From an uncultured Oscillospiraceae bacterium (GTDB lineage: Bacteria; Bacillota; Clostridia; Oscillospirales; Oscillospiraceae): 64,000 nucleotides of DNA. This document shows positions 17,364 to 27,015 of this stretch, one piece after another. The position numbers and the translations under genes were made by a program. Within the stretch, counting starts at the first letter, position 1. Each line of letters begins with the position of its first letter. The notes beneath the pieces were generated by a model. The model was given only the letters and a program-made list of their open reading frames with translations. It did not search any database and was not told the origin of the DNA. The DNA is taken from NCBI GenBank assembly GCA_934591635.1, contig CAKTPI010000002.1:1-64000 (forward strand), read 5' to 3'.

Positions 17364-18551
17364 TTACCCTTTTCTCCACACCATCTTATTGACTACATTT
17401 ACATAGCCCTGAATGATGCGGACCACCTTCATGGACACAGTCTCGTCCACATAGTCGGGGCAGGGTTTGCCCAAAACACCCTTCTGCTTCATCTCGATAG
17501 CCATATCAGTGGCGTTGAGAAGCTCCCGGGTGGTGATACCCGCCAGAATGAAGTCACCGGCTTCCAGTGCCTCTGGACGCTCGGTGCTGGTACGGATGCA
17601 CACAGCAGCGATTGGATGACCAATGGACAGATAGAAGCTGCTTTCCTCCGGCAGGGTACCAGAGTCGGAGACGATAGCCAGAGCGTTCATTTGCAGCTTG
17701 TTGTAGTCATTGAAGCCCAAAGGCTCATTGACCCAGACACGCGGATCCAGCTGGAAACCACTCTTTTCCAGACGGTGCTTGCTGCGTGGGTGGCAGGAGT
17801 ACAGGATAGGCATATCGTACTTTTCTGCTAGAGCGTTGATGGCTGTGAACAAGCTCAGAAAGTTCTTTTCGGAGTCGATATTTTCCTCCCGGTGTGCAGA
17901 AAGCAGAATGTACTTGTCCTTTTCCAGCCCCAAGCGTTCCAGAACGTCGCTCTTCTGAATCTTATCCAGATTCATGTGCAACACCTCTGCCATGGGAGAG
18001 CCTGTCTGGTAAGTACGCTCCTTGGGCAGACCAGTATCCGCCAGATATTTCCGAGCGAACTCAGAATAGCACATGTTCACGTCGGAGATCACGTCCACAA
18101 TGCGGCGATTAGTCTCCTCTGGCAGACACTCATCCTTGCAACGGTTACCTGCCTCCATGTGAAACAGCGGGATGTGCAGCCGCTTTGCGCTGATGGCAGA
18201 CAGGCAGGAGTTGGTATCGCCCAGCACCAGATAACCCTCCGGCTGCAATTCGGACAGAAGTTCAAAGCTACGCCCCAGAATATTTCCGCAGGTCACGCCC
18301 AGATTTTCGCCAACCACAGGAACCAGAATGTCAGGGCCAAATTCTCCGAAAGTATTTTTCAGCTCAAAATCTTCCCAGAAAACGGTGGAAAGGTTTCTGT
18401 CCCAATTCTGATTATAATAGACCACACAGCAGTCAAAGTATTCCCGGCAGCGTTTGATAACTGCGGCCAGCCGAATGATCTCCGGCCGAGTGCCGCAGCC
18501 GATCATAACCTTGGTGCGGCCATCGTTTTTCCATTTGAAATTGTGTTCCAT
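17364..18551 (-). CDS. capG: UDP-N-acetyl sugar 2-epimerase (CapG/FnlC), copy 1
   Basis: A 395-residue WecB-like protein. Features: GCGTRPEIIRLAAVI, GDTNSCLS, the sequence FHMEAGNR, LSAHREENID and SDSGTLPEESSF. Its place after capE and capF identifies it as the last step of UDP-N-acetyl-L-fucosamine synthesis (epimerising UDP-PneNAc/TalNAc at C2). It differs at about nine positions from the copy at 59499. The last three residues differ (RKG here, RKY there). Confidence 0.93.
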   Translation of the reverse strand: MEHNFKWKNDGRTKVMIGCGTRPEIIRLAAVIKRCREYFDCCVVYYNQNWDRNLSTVFWEDFELKNTFGEFGPDILVPVVGENLGVTCGNILGRSFELLSELQPEGYLVLGDTNSCLSAISAKRLHIPLFHMEAGNRCKDECLPEETNRRIVDVISDVNMCYSEFARKYLADTGLPKERTYQTGSPMAEVLHMNLDKIQKSDVLERLGLEKDKYILLSAHREENIDSEKNFLSLFTAINALAEKYDMPILYSCHPRSKHRLEKSGFQLDPRVWVNEPLGFNDYNKLQMNALAIVSDSGTLPEESSFYLSIGHPIAAVCIRTSTERPEALEAGDFILAGITTRELLNATDMAIEMKQKGVLGKPCPDYVDETVSMKVVRIIQGYVNVVNKMVWRKG

Positions 18552-18584
18552 ATAATTCTCCTAACCTCAACCAGTATTCTTCTC

Positions 18585-19781
18585 TTACACCGGCTCGAAG
18601 AAGGTGTCCGGGTGGTTCGGGTCGAAGATCTCGTTACAGGTCATGACCGTCACCAAGTTTTCAGTTTCAGATAGATTGATGATGTTGTGCGTCCAACCGG
18701 GGATCATATGAACTGCTTCGATCTTATCACCGGAAACCTCAAACTCCACTGTTTCGCCGGTGTTAATATTGCGTTCCTGAATCAGACCATGACCAGCCAC
18801 TACAATGAACAGTTCCCACTTGGAATTATGCCAGTGCTGACCTTTCGTAATACCGGGGCGGCTGATGTTGATGCTCACCTGTCCGCAGTCAGCAGTGTGT
18901 ACCAGTTCCGTGAAAGAGCCACGGTTGTCCACGTTCATTTTCAAAGCATACTTGAATTTGTCGGTGGGCAGATAGGTCAGGTACAAGGAGTACAGCTTTT
19001 TTGCAAAAGAGCCGTCCGGCATCTTGGGCATCATAAGCGTAGTGGGCTGTGCCTTGAACTCCTGCAACAGGTCAACGATTTCCCCCAACGTGACCTTGTG
19101 GGTCACGGGAACACAGCAGTAGCGACCATCAGCTTGCAGGACGGTCTCCACACCGTCAAATTCACAGTGCTGCTCCTTGCCTTCCAGCAGGTCAAACATT
19201 CCCTCTATGAGATCATCAATGTAAAGCAGCTCCAATTCCGTGCTGCGGTCATTGACGGTAAAGGGTTCATCGTTTGCCACTGCCCAGCAGAAGGTACTGA
19301 CGGCGCTGTTGTACTTGGGGCGGCTATGTCCCATCAGATTGACAAAGCGGTAGACTGCAACCTTTGCCCCAGTTTCCTGAGCATACTGGAAGAACAGTTC
19401 CTCGCCTGCCTTTTTGCTACGCCCATATTCGCTGTTACCAAATCGACCTGCCAACGTTGCCTGAATAGAAGATGACAGCATGATGGCCGCCTTATTGTTG
19501 TGCTTTTTCAGGCAATTCAGCAGGTCAGATGCAAAACCGAAGTTGCCCTTCATGAAGTCTTCCGGGTTCTCCGGGCGGTTCACACCTGCCAGATTGAACA
19601 CGAAGTCCGCCTTCTGGCAGTATTCATCCAACTCCTGCGGGGTGGAATTCAAATCGTACTCGAAGATTTCTTCAATATTCAGTGCCGGACGGGTCTTGTT
19701 CTTTCCATCTCGGATGTTTTTCAGGTTGTTGCACAGGGCGGTTCCCACCATACCCTTGGCACCTGTGACTAGAATGTTCAT
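18585..19781 (-). CDS. capF: UDP-FucNAc pathway reductase/epimerase (CapF/FnlB), copy 1
   Basis: A 398-residue bifunctional protein. The N-terminal SDR domain begins MNILVTGAKGMVG and keeps YGRSKKAGEE. The C-terminal cupin domain (about 265-398) has GQHWHNSKWELFIVV and MIPGWTHNIINLS, whose histidines bind metal in CapF. CapF epimerises at C3 and reduces at C4 of the UDP-4-keto sugar. About 17 residues differ from the copy at 58270. Confidence 0.94.
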   Translation of the reverse strand: MNILVTGAKGMVGTALCNNLKNIRDGKNKTRPALNIEEIFEYDLNSTPQELDEYCQKADFVFNLAGVNRPENPEDFMKGNFGFASDLLNCLKKHNNKAAIMLSSSIQATLAGRFGNSEYGRSKKAGEELFFQYAQETGAKVAVYRFVNLMGHSRPKYNSAVSTFCWAVANDEPFTVNDRSTELELLYIDDLIEGMFDLLEGKEQHCEFDGVETVLQADGRYCCVPVTHKVTLGEIVDLLQEFKAQPTTLMMPKMPDGSFAKKLYSLYLTYLPTDKFKYALKMNVDNRGSFTELVHTADCGQVSINISRPGITKGQHWHNSKWELFIVVAGHGLIQERNINTGETVEFEVSGDKIEAVHMIPGWTHNIINLSETENLVTVMTCNEIFDPNHPDTFFEPV

Positions 19782-19793
19782 CCTTTCACCTCT

Positions 19794-20360
19794 TTAACGT
19801 ACTGCCGTACAATCCGGAATATCTGCCCCCTCCGGCACAGTTGCATTATTACATACCGTGACATTTCCTCCAATGCGGGCATATCTTCCAACCTTTGCAC
19901 CAGTGCGAATCGTACTGTTCGTGTAAAGCAAAACGTAATCTCCAACCGTTCCGCCGCAGTGAACTTCCGTTCCGGCATTCAGCAAAACACCATTGCCTAC
20001 GGATGCGCCATTCTGAACACAGGCGTTCTGCATCAAAACACATCCACAGCCGACTTCAGCAAACGGGCTGATATAGGCACTGGGCGCAACGATATTGGGA
20101 AAAGCAAAGCCAAGGGCTTTCGCCTTCTCATACACCTGTGCCCTGAACCGGTTATTGCCGATGCCCACCACCAGCAAGCCGTACTCCTTCCGCAGCTCCG
20201 GCAAATCGTCAACTCTGCCAATCACCGGAATGCCGCAGATTTCATCACCCACAGGTTGTCCGTCATCGACAAAGGCACAATTGTATTGGAGCATCGCCTG
20301 CTCCGCCGCCATACGCCCAAAGCCACCGGCACCGACCAGAAGCAGCTTTTTTTTAGACAT
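19794..20360 (-). CDS. NeuD/PglD-like sugar O- or N-acyltransferase, copy 1
   Basis: A 188-residue protein. The N-terminal sugar-nucleotide domain (LLLVGAGGFGRMAAEQA, GIGNNRFRAQVYEKA) is followed by left-handed beta-helix hexapeptide repeats (ISPFAEVGCGCVLMQNACVQ, ASVGNGVLLNAGTEVHC). The family acetylates 4-amino sugars or sialic acids. Here it sits between capE and capF, overlapping the end of capE, so it may modify a FucNAc-pathway intermediate. Most divergent of the four duplicated proteins. Confidence 0.88.
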   Translation of the reverse strand: MSKKKLLLVGAGGFGRMAAEQAMLQYNCAFVDDGQPVGDEICGIPVIGRVDDLPELRKEYGLLVVGIGNNRFRAQVYEKAKALGFAFPNIVAPSAYISPFAEVGCGCVLMQNACVQNGASVGNGVLLNAGTEVHCGGTVGDYVLLYTNSTIRTGAKVGRYARIGGNVTVCNNATVPEGADIPDCTAVR

Positions 20361-21399
20361 TGGGGATGCCCTTCAACTCATTCTGGACATATTCAGTGGT
20401 CAGAATCTTCTTCACAGTGCCCTCGACATCCAGACGAGTAGTATTATGACTAGTGTAGGACTCATCGGCCATGGTATGTACCTCGCCCTTGACCACGAAT
20501 TTATCGTAGTTCAGGTCACGGTTGTCAGCGGCAACACGGAAGTAGTGACCCATATCCTGGCTGCGCAGACGCTCCTCACGGGTCATCAGAGTTTCGAACA
20601 GCTTCTCGCCGTGACGAGTGCCGATGATGTTCGTGCCGGTATCGCCGAACAGCTGCTGGACGGCCTTTGCCAGATCGCCGATGGTGGAAGCATCAGCCTT
20701 CTGGATGAACAAATCGCCGGGGTTGGCGTGCTGGAAAGCGAACATAACCAGATCCACAGCCTCGTCCAGATTCATCAGGAAGCGGGTCATGTTGGGGTCG
20801 GTGATAGTAATGGGATTGCCAGCCTTGATTTGGTCGATGAACAGCGGAATGACGGAGCCACGGCTGCACATGACGTTGCCGTAACGGGTGCAGCAGATGG
20901 TCGTGCCGCCGCGCTCTGCTGCCACACGAGCGTTTGCGTAAATAACGTGTTCCATCATGGCCTTGGAAATGCCCATTGCATTGATGGGATAAGCTGCCTT
21001 ATCGGTAGACAGGCAAACAACGCGCTTAACACCAGCATCAATGGCGGCGTGCAGAACATTGTCAGTACCGATAACATTCGTCTGAACGGCCTGCATGGGG
21101 AAGAACTCACAGGAAGGCACCTGCTTCAGAGCAGCAGCATGGAAAATGTAGTCAACACCGGGCATTGCATCCTTCACAGACTGTGGATTGCGGACATCGC
21201 CGATGTAAAACTTCACCTTCTTGGCATTCTCCGGGTGTTTGGCCTGAAGCTCGTGGCGCATATCATCCTGCTTCTTCTCATCGCGGGAGAAGATACGGAT
21301 TTCCTTCAGGTCGGAATCCAAAAAGTGCTTCAGAACGGTAGAACCAAAAGAGCCGGTACCACCAGTGATCATAAGGGTTGCGTTATCAAATGCAGACAT
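20353..21399 (-). CDS. capE: UDP-GlcNAc 4,6-dehydratase/5-epimerase (CapE/FnlA), copy 1
   Basis: A 348-residue SDR enzyme. LMITGGTGSFGSTVLKHFL binds NADP, and EIRIFSRDEKKQDDMR is a family hallmark. The catalytic Lys is in MGISKAMME where Met replaces the usual Tyr of YxxxK, as in this dehydratase class. RYGNVMCSRGSVIP follows. It starts UDP-L-FucNAc synthesis from UDP-GlcNAc. ATG 21399 has GGAGGA upstream. Only V/I, K/R and V/I changes distinguish it from the copy at 56652. Confidence 0.95.
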   Translation of the reverse strand: MSAFDNATLMITGGTGSFGSTVLKHFLDSDLKEIRIFSRDEKKQDDMRHELQAKHPENAKKVKFYIGDVRNPQSVKDAMPGVDYIFHAAALKQVPSCEFFPMQAVQTNVIGTDNVLHAAIDAGVKRVVCLSTDKAAYPINAMGISKAMMEHVIYANARVAAERGGTTICCTRYGNVMCSRGSVIPLFIDQIKAGNPITITDPNMTRFLMNLDEAVDLVMFAFQHANPGDLFIQKADASTIGDLAKAVQQLFGDTGTNIIGTRHGEKLFETLMTREERLRSQDMGHYFRVAADNRDLNYDKFVVKGEVHTMADESYTSHNTTRLDVEGTVKKILTTEYVQNELKGIPNV

Positions 21400-21448
21400 T
21401 TTAAATTTCCTCCATATCAATCTTATTTCAACAGTACACATCTTAAAT

Positions 21449-22123
21449 TCAGAAGAAATTAATCATATACTGTTTTCCATCTTTAATGTTAAAACGAGGC
21501 AAATCGAACCGATTGGATTCTGTAAAGCAATTTGTTGGATGCCCCGTCACACCAAAAGCTGCTTTATACAGATTAAGTTTCTTCAGAAGTTTAATCGTAT
21601 CCGAATTGAACTGGCCATGCGGATACGCGTAGACATCAACGCTCTTACCGATGATTCTTTGGAGAGTTTTCTTTGACTCAACAAGTTCCAATTCTTGCTC
21701 ACCAACACTTAATGTCGTCATAACTCGGTGAGATACTCCATGCGATCCTATCGTAACCAATGGATCCTTTGCCATCTCTTTTAATTGTTCTATAGAAATA
21801 TATCCTGGTGTATCAAGAAGATCAACGGGCACGAAAATTGTAAATGGTATTTCTCTGGCCTTAAGTACCGGATAAACCACACGGAATACATCTTCGAGAC
21901 CATCATCAAAGGTCAGTAGATATTTTCCATTGTTCTGTGCTTTAAATGTTAAATAATCCGACATCTGCATGAATTTTCGGTCTTGTTTAAGGAGTCTTAT
22001 AAACTGATCATATTGAATAATGCAATCACTTACAGGAGTAATATTTCCATCATCAACATGATGTAGCATTAAAACATATGATGCAGGAATTCTGAAAAAA
22101 AGAGATTTTAATACTTTTTTCAT
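21449..22123 (-). CDS. Polysaccharide deacetylase family protein
   Basis: A 224-residue NodB-fold protein. Metal/catalytic motifs are LLTFDDGLED (Asp pair at 73-74) and SHGVSHR (His at 128 and 132); DVYAYPHGQFN is the third motif. No clear signal peptide, though the first 20 residues are hydrophobic. It likely removes N-acetyl groups from the polymer or lipid-linked precursor of operon 1. It overlaps the flippase gene by 4 nt and has no counterpart in operon 2. Confidence 0.88.
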   Translation of the reverse strand: MKKVLKSLFFRIPASYVLMLHHVDDGNITPVSDCIIQYDQFIRLLKQDRKFMQMSDYLTFKAQNNGKYLLTFDDGLEDVFRVVYPVLKAREIPFTIFVPVDLLDTPGYISIEQLKEMAKDPLVTIGSHGVSHRVMTTLSVGEQELELVESKKTLQRIIGKSVDVYAYPHGQFNSDTIKLLKKLNLYKAAFGVTGHPTNCFTESNRFDLPRFNIKDGKQYMINFF

Positions 22124-23643
22124 AGCTTTTCTTTCCTTTTCAAAACTCTTCTTCTAATTTGTGCTAACTCACTTTCAGTTAAACCAGCTTTAAGGAGAAT
22201 CACCAGATATATGATAACAAATAACAAACATTCGAAAGCAAAAGCGATCCAAGTCACCGGACAATATCGATTCACTATTGAAAGAATGATTGCCGGAATG
22301 AGTAACGCAACCCATGTTTTTCCAATAATACTCTGATAAATTTTCAACATTGGAAAGCCAAATTTCTTATAATAGTACAAATTCATAAGAATTAAACTAC
22401 CAATGGTCCAGCTCACAGCCGTTCCGAAGCAAGCAGCAAAATAGCCGAATTTCCTTGTTCCAAAATAAGTAATAAGTGCATTCAATACCGTTGTCGAAAG
22501 TAATGCAACTGTTTGAAAACCAAGGAGATTTTTTGCCTTTAATACAGCAAGACAAGCATTCACACACAATTCAAAAATTGACGGAATCATCAGAATCAAA
22601 GTAATGTAGTATGCGTCTTGAAAGCCATCTCCAAGCCACAAATAAATGAAGTTTCTCCCCAATACAGCAAATCCAACAAGGGCGGCTCCTAGTAAGCAAA
22701 ATTGGACTCTTCCCGTGTTAACAATAGTTTTTTGAACCTTTTTTAAACCATCCTTTTCTTCTAAGATTCCAATAATTGATGGCAACAACACGCCAGAAAT
22801 TGCAGTTGATAATTGCTGAAACATTCCGAAGATTGTCAACCCCATCGAATACACCGCAACAGCAGCCGCGCTCACAACGGCACCAATAACAATGTTGTCT
22901 AGATTACCATTTACTTGATTGACAATAGATGTTGAAAAAATCAAGAGTGTATACTTAAATGACTCCGAAAAAAGTGCAGCATCCCAATGTTCAAAGCGCA
23001 CTCTAGTCCTGTGTTTAACAAATGCCCAGTAAATTTCAATCATCAAAAATACGCTTGTCAGAGTTAAATTAATCAGAACCAAGCCCATTGAATTAGGGTA
23101 AAATTGTAAAACAACAAAAACAAGCAATATACGGCAAATCAATCGAACTAATTTGATTCCGTTTCCGAACAGAAAATCATTATATCCCGTCACAATCCCG
23201 TTAACTACGTTTTCTATGATACATAGTAGCATATTAATGCTAAGAACAAGGAAAAGATTTTTTGCATGTGTTAATTGATCAGATGTAAATGTTGCCTTGT
23301 AAATATTACCAAGTTGTGAATATACTCCAGTGCATACTACAGCTACAAGAAGCAATACTATTGTTGCCTCCAGAAAAAGAATAGCTATTAGATTCGGGAT
23401 GTCCTTTTCCCGATTATCTGATTTGTATTTTGCAATATATCTCGTTACGGTTCCACCTAATCCAAGATCAAGAATCATCAAGGATGAACTCAATGAAGCA
23501 ACCGTCTTATACATACCATATTCTACGGTTCCTAATCTTGACAGAATATATGGTGTAATCAACAGCCCATATACTGCATTCAACACAATTAGTATATACG
23601 AGAGCAAAGCTCCCCCTACTACTTGTTTTTTTTCACTTTTCAT
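22120..23643 (-). CDS. Polysaccharide flippase (Wzx-type), operon 1
   Basis: A 507-residue polytopic protein with about 14 hydrophobic segments, starting GGALLSYILIVLNAVYGLLI and including LSSSLMILDLGLGGTVTRYIAKY, typical of Wzx/MATE-like exporters of lipid-linked repeat units. ATG 23643 has GGAG 9 nt upstream. Strongly AT-rich. It ends in a basic tail (RRRVLKRKEKL). Confidence 0.9.
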   Translation of the reverse strand: MKSEKKQVVGGALLSYILIVLNAVYGLLITPYILSRLGTVEYGMYKTVASLSSSLMILDLGLGGTVTRYIAKYKSDNREKDIPNLIAILFLEATIVLLLVAVVCTGVYSQLGNIYKATFTSDQLTHAKNLFLVLSINMLLCIIENVVNGIVTGYNDFLFGNGIKLVRLICRILLVFVVLQFYPNSMGLVLINLTLTSVFLMIEIYWAFVKHRTRVRFEHWDAALFSESFKYTLLIFSTSIVNQVNGNLDNIVIGAVVSAAAVAVYSMGLTIFGMFQQLSTAISGVLLPSIIGILEEKDGLKKVQKTIVNTGRVQFCLLGAALVGFAVLGRNFIYLWLGDGFQDAYYITLILMIPSIFELCVNACLAVLKAKNLLGFQTVALLSTTVLNALITYFGTRKFGYFAACFGTAVSWTIGSLILMNLYYYKKFGFPMLKIYQSIIGKTWVALLIPAIILSIVNRYCPVTWIAFAFECLLFVIIYLVILLKAGLTESELAQIRRRVLKRKEKL

Positions 23644-23674
23644 TAATCCATTCTCCAAATCATTGCAAAATGAC

Positions 23675-24622
23675 TTATAGATTATTATGTTTTAATCTAT
23701 ATAATTTATAATATAGGCGTGGCGAAATAGCGATAACTGCAATCCATATATAGGGTACTCTGAATGTGGTAATCCACTCTTTTGAAGCACAAAAAAGCCT
23801 AGCTTGTTCTCTGAGACTGTGGTCAAGTTCCCTTTCATGCTTCTTATCTTTCGCTGCAATAAGAGCATTGCTGATTAAGAAGTTATATTTAAACTTTACG
23901 ATTAAATTCTTATCAAGCGAAATCTCCTTTTTTTCCATTTTTTTGATAATGGAAAAACAGCTCATGGTTTTATTTGTGAATTTACAATGAGTTTGACTTC
24001 CTTCCCTGTATAAATATCCAATACGGTCATTAACCGATATGTGTTTAATATAATTTCCTGCGCGCAGCTGATAATCCAAGTCCTCGTAGAAATGTATAGA
24101 CTCATCCAGCTCAATTTGTTGAGCAATGCTTCGCTTGAAAACAGAAAAAACGAGTCCGGACGGATAGATACGATCCGCTAAAAGTCTATAAAACGAGTTG
24201 TCGTCGGGGCTTATGTTGTGTGGAATATTGAGCTTTACAACATTACTCTTCTTTTCATTTCCCCAATAGTATCCAGCTGTTACAACAACATCTGGGCTCG
24301 ACTCGTTGATTATTTTTTCAATTTCTTTAAAATAGAAAGGAAAAATGTAATCATCGCTATCGACAAATGTAATATAATCACCCTTGGCGCATAAAATACC
24401 ATAATTTCTTGCTGCAGATACACCACTGTTTTTTCGGTGATGTACAGTAAATCTACCATCTATCTCTGCGTATTTATCGCAAATAGCTGATGATCCATCT
24501 GTTGATCCGTCATCAACTAAAATCACTTCAAAATCACGGAACTGTTGATTTCTTATTGAATCCAAGCAATTCGGCAGAAATTTTTCTGTATTATAAACAG
24601 GAACAACAATGCTTAGTAACAT
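23675..24622 (-). CDS. Glycosyltransferase family 2
   Basis: A 315-residue GT-A enzyme. LLSIVVPVYNTEKFLPNCLDSI is the nucleotide-binding start; ILVDDGSTDGSS and FVDSDDYI (DxD-type metal site) are clear; EDLDYQLRAG supplies the catalytic-base ED motif. It adds one sugar to the lipid-linked repeat unit on the cytoplasmic face. It overlaps the Wzy gene by 10 nt. Confidence 0.92.
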   Translation of the reverse strand: MLLSIVVPVYNTEKFLPNCLDSIRNQQFRDFEVILVDDGSTDGSSAICDKYAEIDGRFTVHHRKNSGVSAARNYGILCAKGDYITFVDSDDYIFPFYFKEIEKIINESSPDVVVTAGYYWGNEKKSNVVKLNIPHNISPDDNSFYRLLADRIYPSGLVFSVFKRSIAQQIELDESIHFYEDLDYQLRAGNYIKHISVNDRIGYLYREGSQTHCKFTNKTMSCFSIIKKMEKKEISLDKNLIVKFKYNFLISNALIAAKDKKHERELDHSLREQARLFCASKEWITTFRVPYIWIAVIAISPRLYYKLYRLKHNNL

Positions 24623-25830
24623 ACTTCCTCCTGTAATCCAAACAAATTCTTATTCAAACTATTAAGCACCGCATTAATAATACAAAAGGCAGTAAATAGC
24701 CACTGGAAACCTGCCAAAATTGGTTCCATACAAAACTCAATATAAAATGCACAAAAAAAGCAAATCGTCAAGAGCTTTGTTTCAAACTTCAAGTTTCGGT
24801 TAAAAACGGTCTGAATCAAGTTTCTAACAGAAAATATGAGAAGGAAACATAATGCTGCCAAGGTAAAGATACCTCCAATGTCATAACCATCTAGTAGCAA
24901 ATCATGTGCGTAGTGTCTTAACTCACTGCGTAAATGTGTTCCACCAAATAAAAACCTACCCATATTGTTCAAATAGAACATTTTGTATGTCAATCGATCG
25001 TCATCACCTATTTTCTGGGAATAATTTCCCGAAAAGAATCGCTGATAGAATGTCGTTTCCTCAACAATTCCTCTAACATTAAACATATTAAAACTATAGA
25101 TTGCTGCAATACAGCAAAGCAACGCTATTACAACAAATACTGTTTTCCATTTAAGACGACTGTCCTTATTTACATACAAAACACTAACAAAAGCTATCGC
25201 AACTTCTACAAAGAAAACAGCTAATAAAGTTCTTCCGGCAAGAATCAGATTGTAAGCAAGAACCACCAATAGAACAAATAGATTTATCACTTTACTTTTT
25301 TTCCCTTTTTGAGAAAAAAGATTTGCGACTGAAAAGGCGATTGCTAAAATTCCCAAACCCGCCTGTCCAGTTGCCCCATATACTTTATGTGTCCAAACAT
25401 CAACCGTGTTTCTATAAACAATGCTCTTACTATTTAATGCCATATTTAACAGCAGATGAACCCATGCTCCAAGTGCTAACGCACCCATTATTTTGTAAAC
25501 ACTTTCTTCTTTTTCATATAGAGTTTCACCATTCCCCAAAATATTACATCCTATGACACCACCCATGAAATAAACAAATGGTTTAATAATGTTGGTCAAG
25601 CCCAAGGGTTCGTTTGAAAAAATGAGTAGTGCCAATCCTAAGAAAAACTCAATCACAACTTCCGCATTAATTTTAAGTCTCCGGCAATTGTGGAAAAGAA
25701 CAACAAAAAAAGTAATCACGAAAAAATAATAATATCTTCCGACAAAGTTCATCATTGCCAAAAAACTAAGTAGCAGTATAATTGATATGGCATCTACTTT
25801 GCCCACTCTAATTTCCTTTTCTTTGCTCAA
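24613..25830 (-). CDS. O-antigen/capsule polymerase (Wzy-like), operon 1
   Basis: About 405 residues with 10-12 membrane spans and a large loop around SGNYSQKIGDDDRLTYKMFY, as in Wzy polymerases. TTG 25830 is placed here because GGAGGG is 7 nt upstream; a GTG at 25845 is an alternative. Low sequence conservation is normal for Wzy, so the call rests on topology and on its place between glycosyltransferases and Wzx. Confidence 0.8.
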   Translation of the reverse strand: MSKEKEIRVGKVDAISIILLLSFLAMMNFVGRYYYFFVITFFVVLFHNCRRLKINAEVVIEFFLGLALLIFSNEPLGLTNIIKPFVYFMGGVIGCNILGNGETLYEKEESVYKIMGALALGAWVHLLLNMALNSKSIVYRNTVDVWTHKVYGATGQAGLGILAIAFSVANLFSQKGKKSKVINLFVLLVVLAYNLILAGRTLLAVFFVEVAIAFVSVLYVNKDSRLKWKTVFVVIALLCCIAAIYSFNMFNVRGIVEETTFYQRFFSGNYSQKIGDDDRLTYKMFYLNNMGRFLFGGTHLRSELRHYAHDLLLDGYDIGGIFTLAALCFLLIFSVRNLIQTVFNRNLKFETKLLTICFFCAFYIEFCMEPILAGFQWLFTAFCIINAVLNSLNKNLFGLQEEVCY

Positions 25831-25863
25831 ATTATGTCCCTCCACTATACCTTTGACCTTTTC

Positions 25864-27015
25864 TTATTTTAGAATATAACTCATTTCTCTGTAATACTGC
25901 CTATAATCAAAATACTTTTCAGCTGTCTTTCTTGCTTCTTTTCTCATTATGTCCAAACTATCTGTTTTTAACGGGATAATTCTTCTTATTGTTTCAGCAA
26001 CGCTTTCCACACTATGTCCATTTATAATAAAGGCATTTTTTCCGTCTTCCAGATATTCATCCAAATCAGATGAAATATTACACACAACTGGTGTTCCACT
26101 AGACAAACTTTCAACAACTTTCGTTGGAAATCCGGCTTTTGCATAGCGAAGTGATTCGTCTCTAATCAACATAGTAAAATCAGCATTTTGAACCCATTTC
26201 AATGCTTCATCTCGTGGCACACGACCATGTACAAATAGCGTACCTTCTAAGTCATCAATACACGATTTTTCAACACCACAAATAGAAATTAATTGATTCT
26301 CATTCACGCCGATTACATGAAACTCTACACTATTTCGTTCGTCAGAACTTAGCTGCCTAAAGCCGTATACCATTTCCTTCAAATAATCTTTTCTGCTAGG
26401 CGCGCCAGCATATACAAACTGCTTTTTCTTATTATTATGAGTTACTATGGATTTCATGTTGTTTACATCCATTATAACTGGAATTCTTACAACTTTACTG
26501 CATCTGGAAGAAAAGTGGTTTTCTAGATATTTGCTGATAGCAATTACTCTCCATTTCTCATTAATCGCAATTAGATTTGTATACTCCTTATTCTTGTAGG
26601 CTCTATTATTTTCCCGATTTTCAAATTCCTCCGGAGAATACCACTCAACGCTATCATGAATTAACAGAGCATTCTTTTCTTGAGCAAGTTTCTCAATTTT
26701 CTTAAAAGCATTGGGAAGAATATCAACAACCAATAGACAATCAAAATCTTGATGATTCTTTTTTATATATGTGACGACTCTACTGCCAAAGTTTACTCTG
26801 TAAAAGGCTCTTAAAATTCTATTATTAAATTTTTTTCTAAACGATATATATGGTATGGAATCATACACTTTTTCCTTATTCCCAGTATAGGAACCATATC
26901 CAATAACAAATACATCGTGCCCCATATCCATAAGTAGCTTTGCCATCGCATGTTGTCTCACAGCTCCGGCATCTCCACACGGATAATTATTCCCCGTGAT
27001 TATTACAATCTTCAT
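25864..27015 (-). CDS. Glycosyltransferase family 4
   Basis: A 383-residue GT-B protein. The N-terminal ITGNNYPCGDAGAVRQHAMAK pattern binds the acceptor. The C-terminal donor site has GRVPRDEALKWVQNADF and KAGFPTKVVESLSSGTPVV with the conserved Glu. It overlaps the acetyltransferase gene by 29 nt. Donor sugar unknown. Confidence 0.88.
   Translation of the reverse strand: MKIVIITGNNYPCGDAGAVRQHAMAKLLMDMGHDVFVIGYGSYTGNKEKVYDSIPYISFRKKFNNRILRAFYRVNFGSRVVTYIKKNHQDFDCLLVVDILPNAFKKIEKLAQEKNALLIHDSVEWYSPEEFENRENNRAYKNKEYTNLIAINEKWRVIAISKYLENHFSSRCSKVVRIPVIMDVNNMKSIVTHNNKKKQFVYAGAPSRKDYLKEMVYGFRQLSSDERNSVEFHVIGVNENQLISICGVEKSCIDDLEGTLFVHGRVPRDEALKWVQNADFTMLIRDESLRYAKAGFPTKVVESLSSGTPVVCNISSDLDEYLEDGKNAFIINGHSVESVAETIRRIIPLKTDSLDIMRKEARKTAEKYFDYRQYYREMSYILK

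Larger units (their letters stand above)
17364..21399 (-). repeat. Inverted duplication of the UDP-FucNAc block, arm 1
   Basis: capE-neuD-capF-capG in the same order and spacing recurs inverted at 56652-60686. Protein identity is very high for CapE (3 changes in 348) and lower for the NeuD-like protein (about 30 changes in 188), while synonymous positions differ widely in all four. Confidence 0.95.
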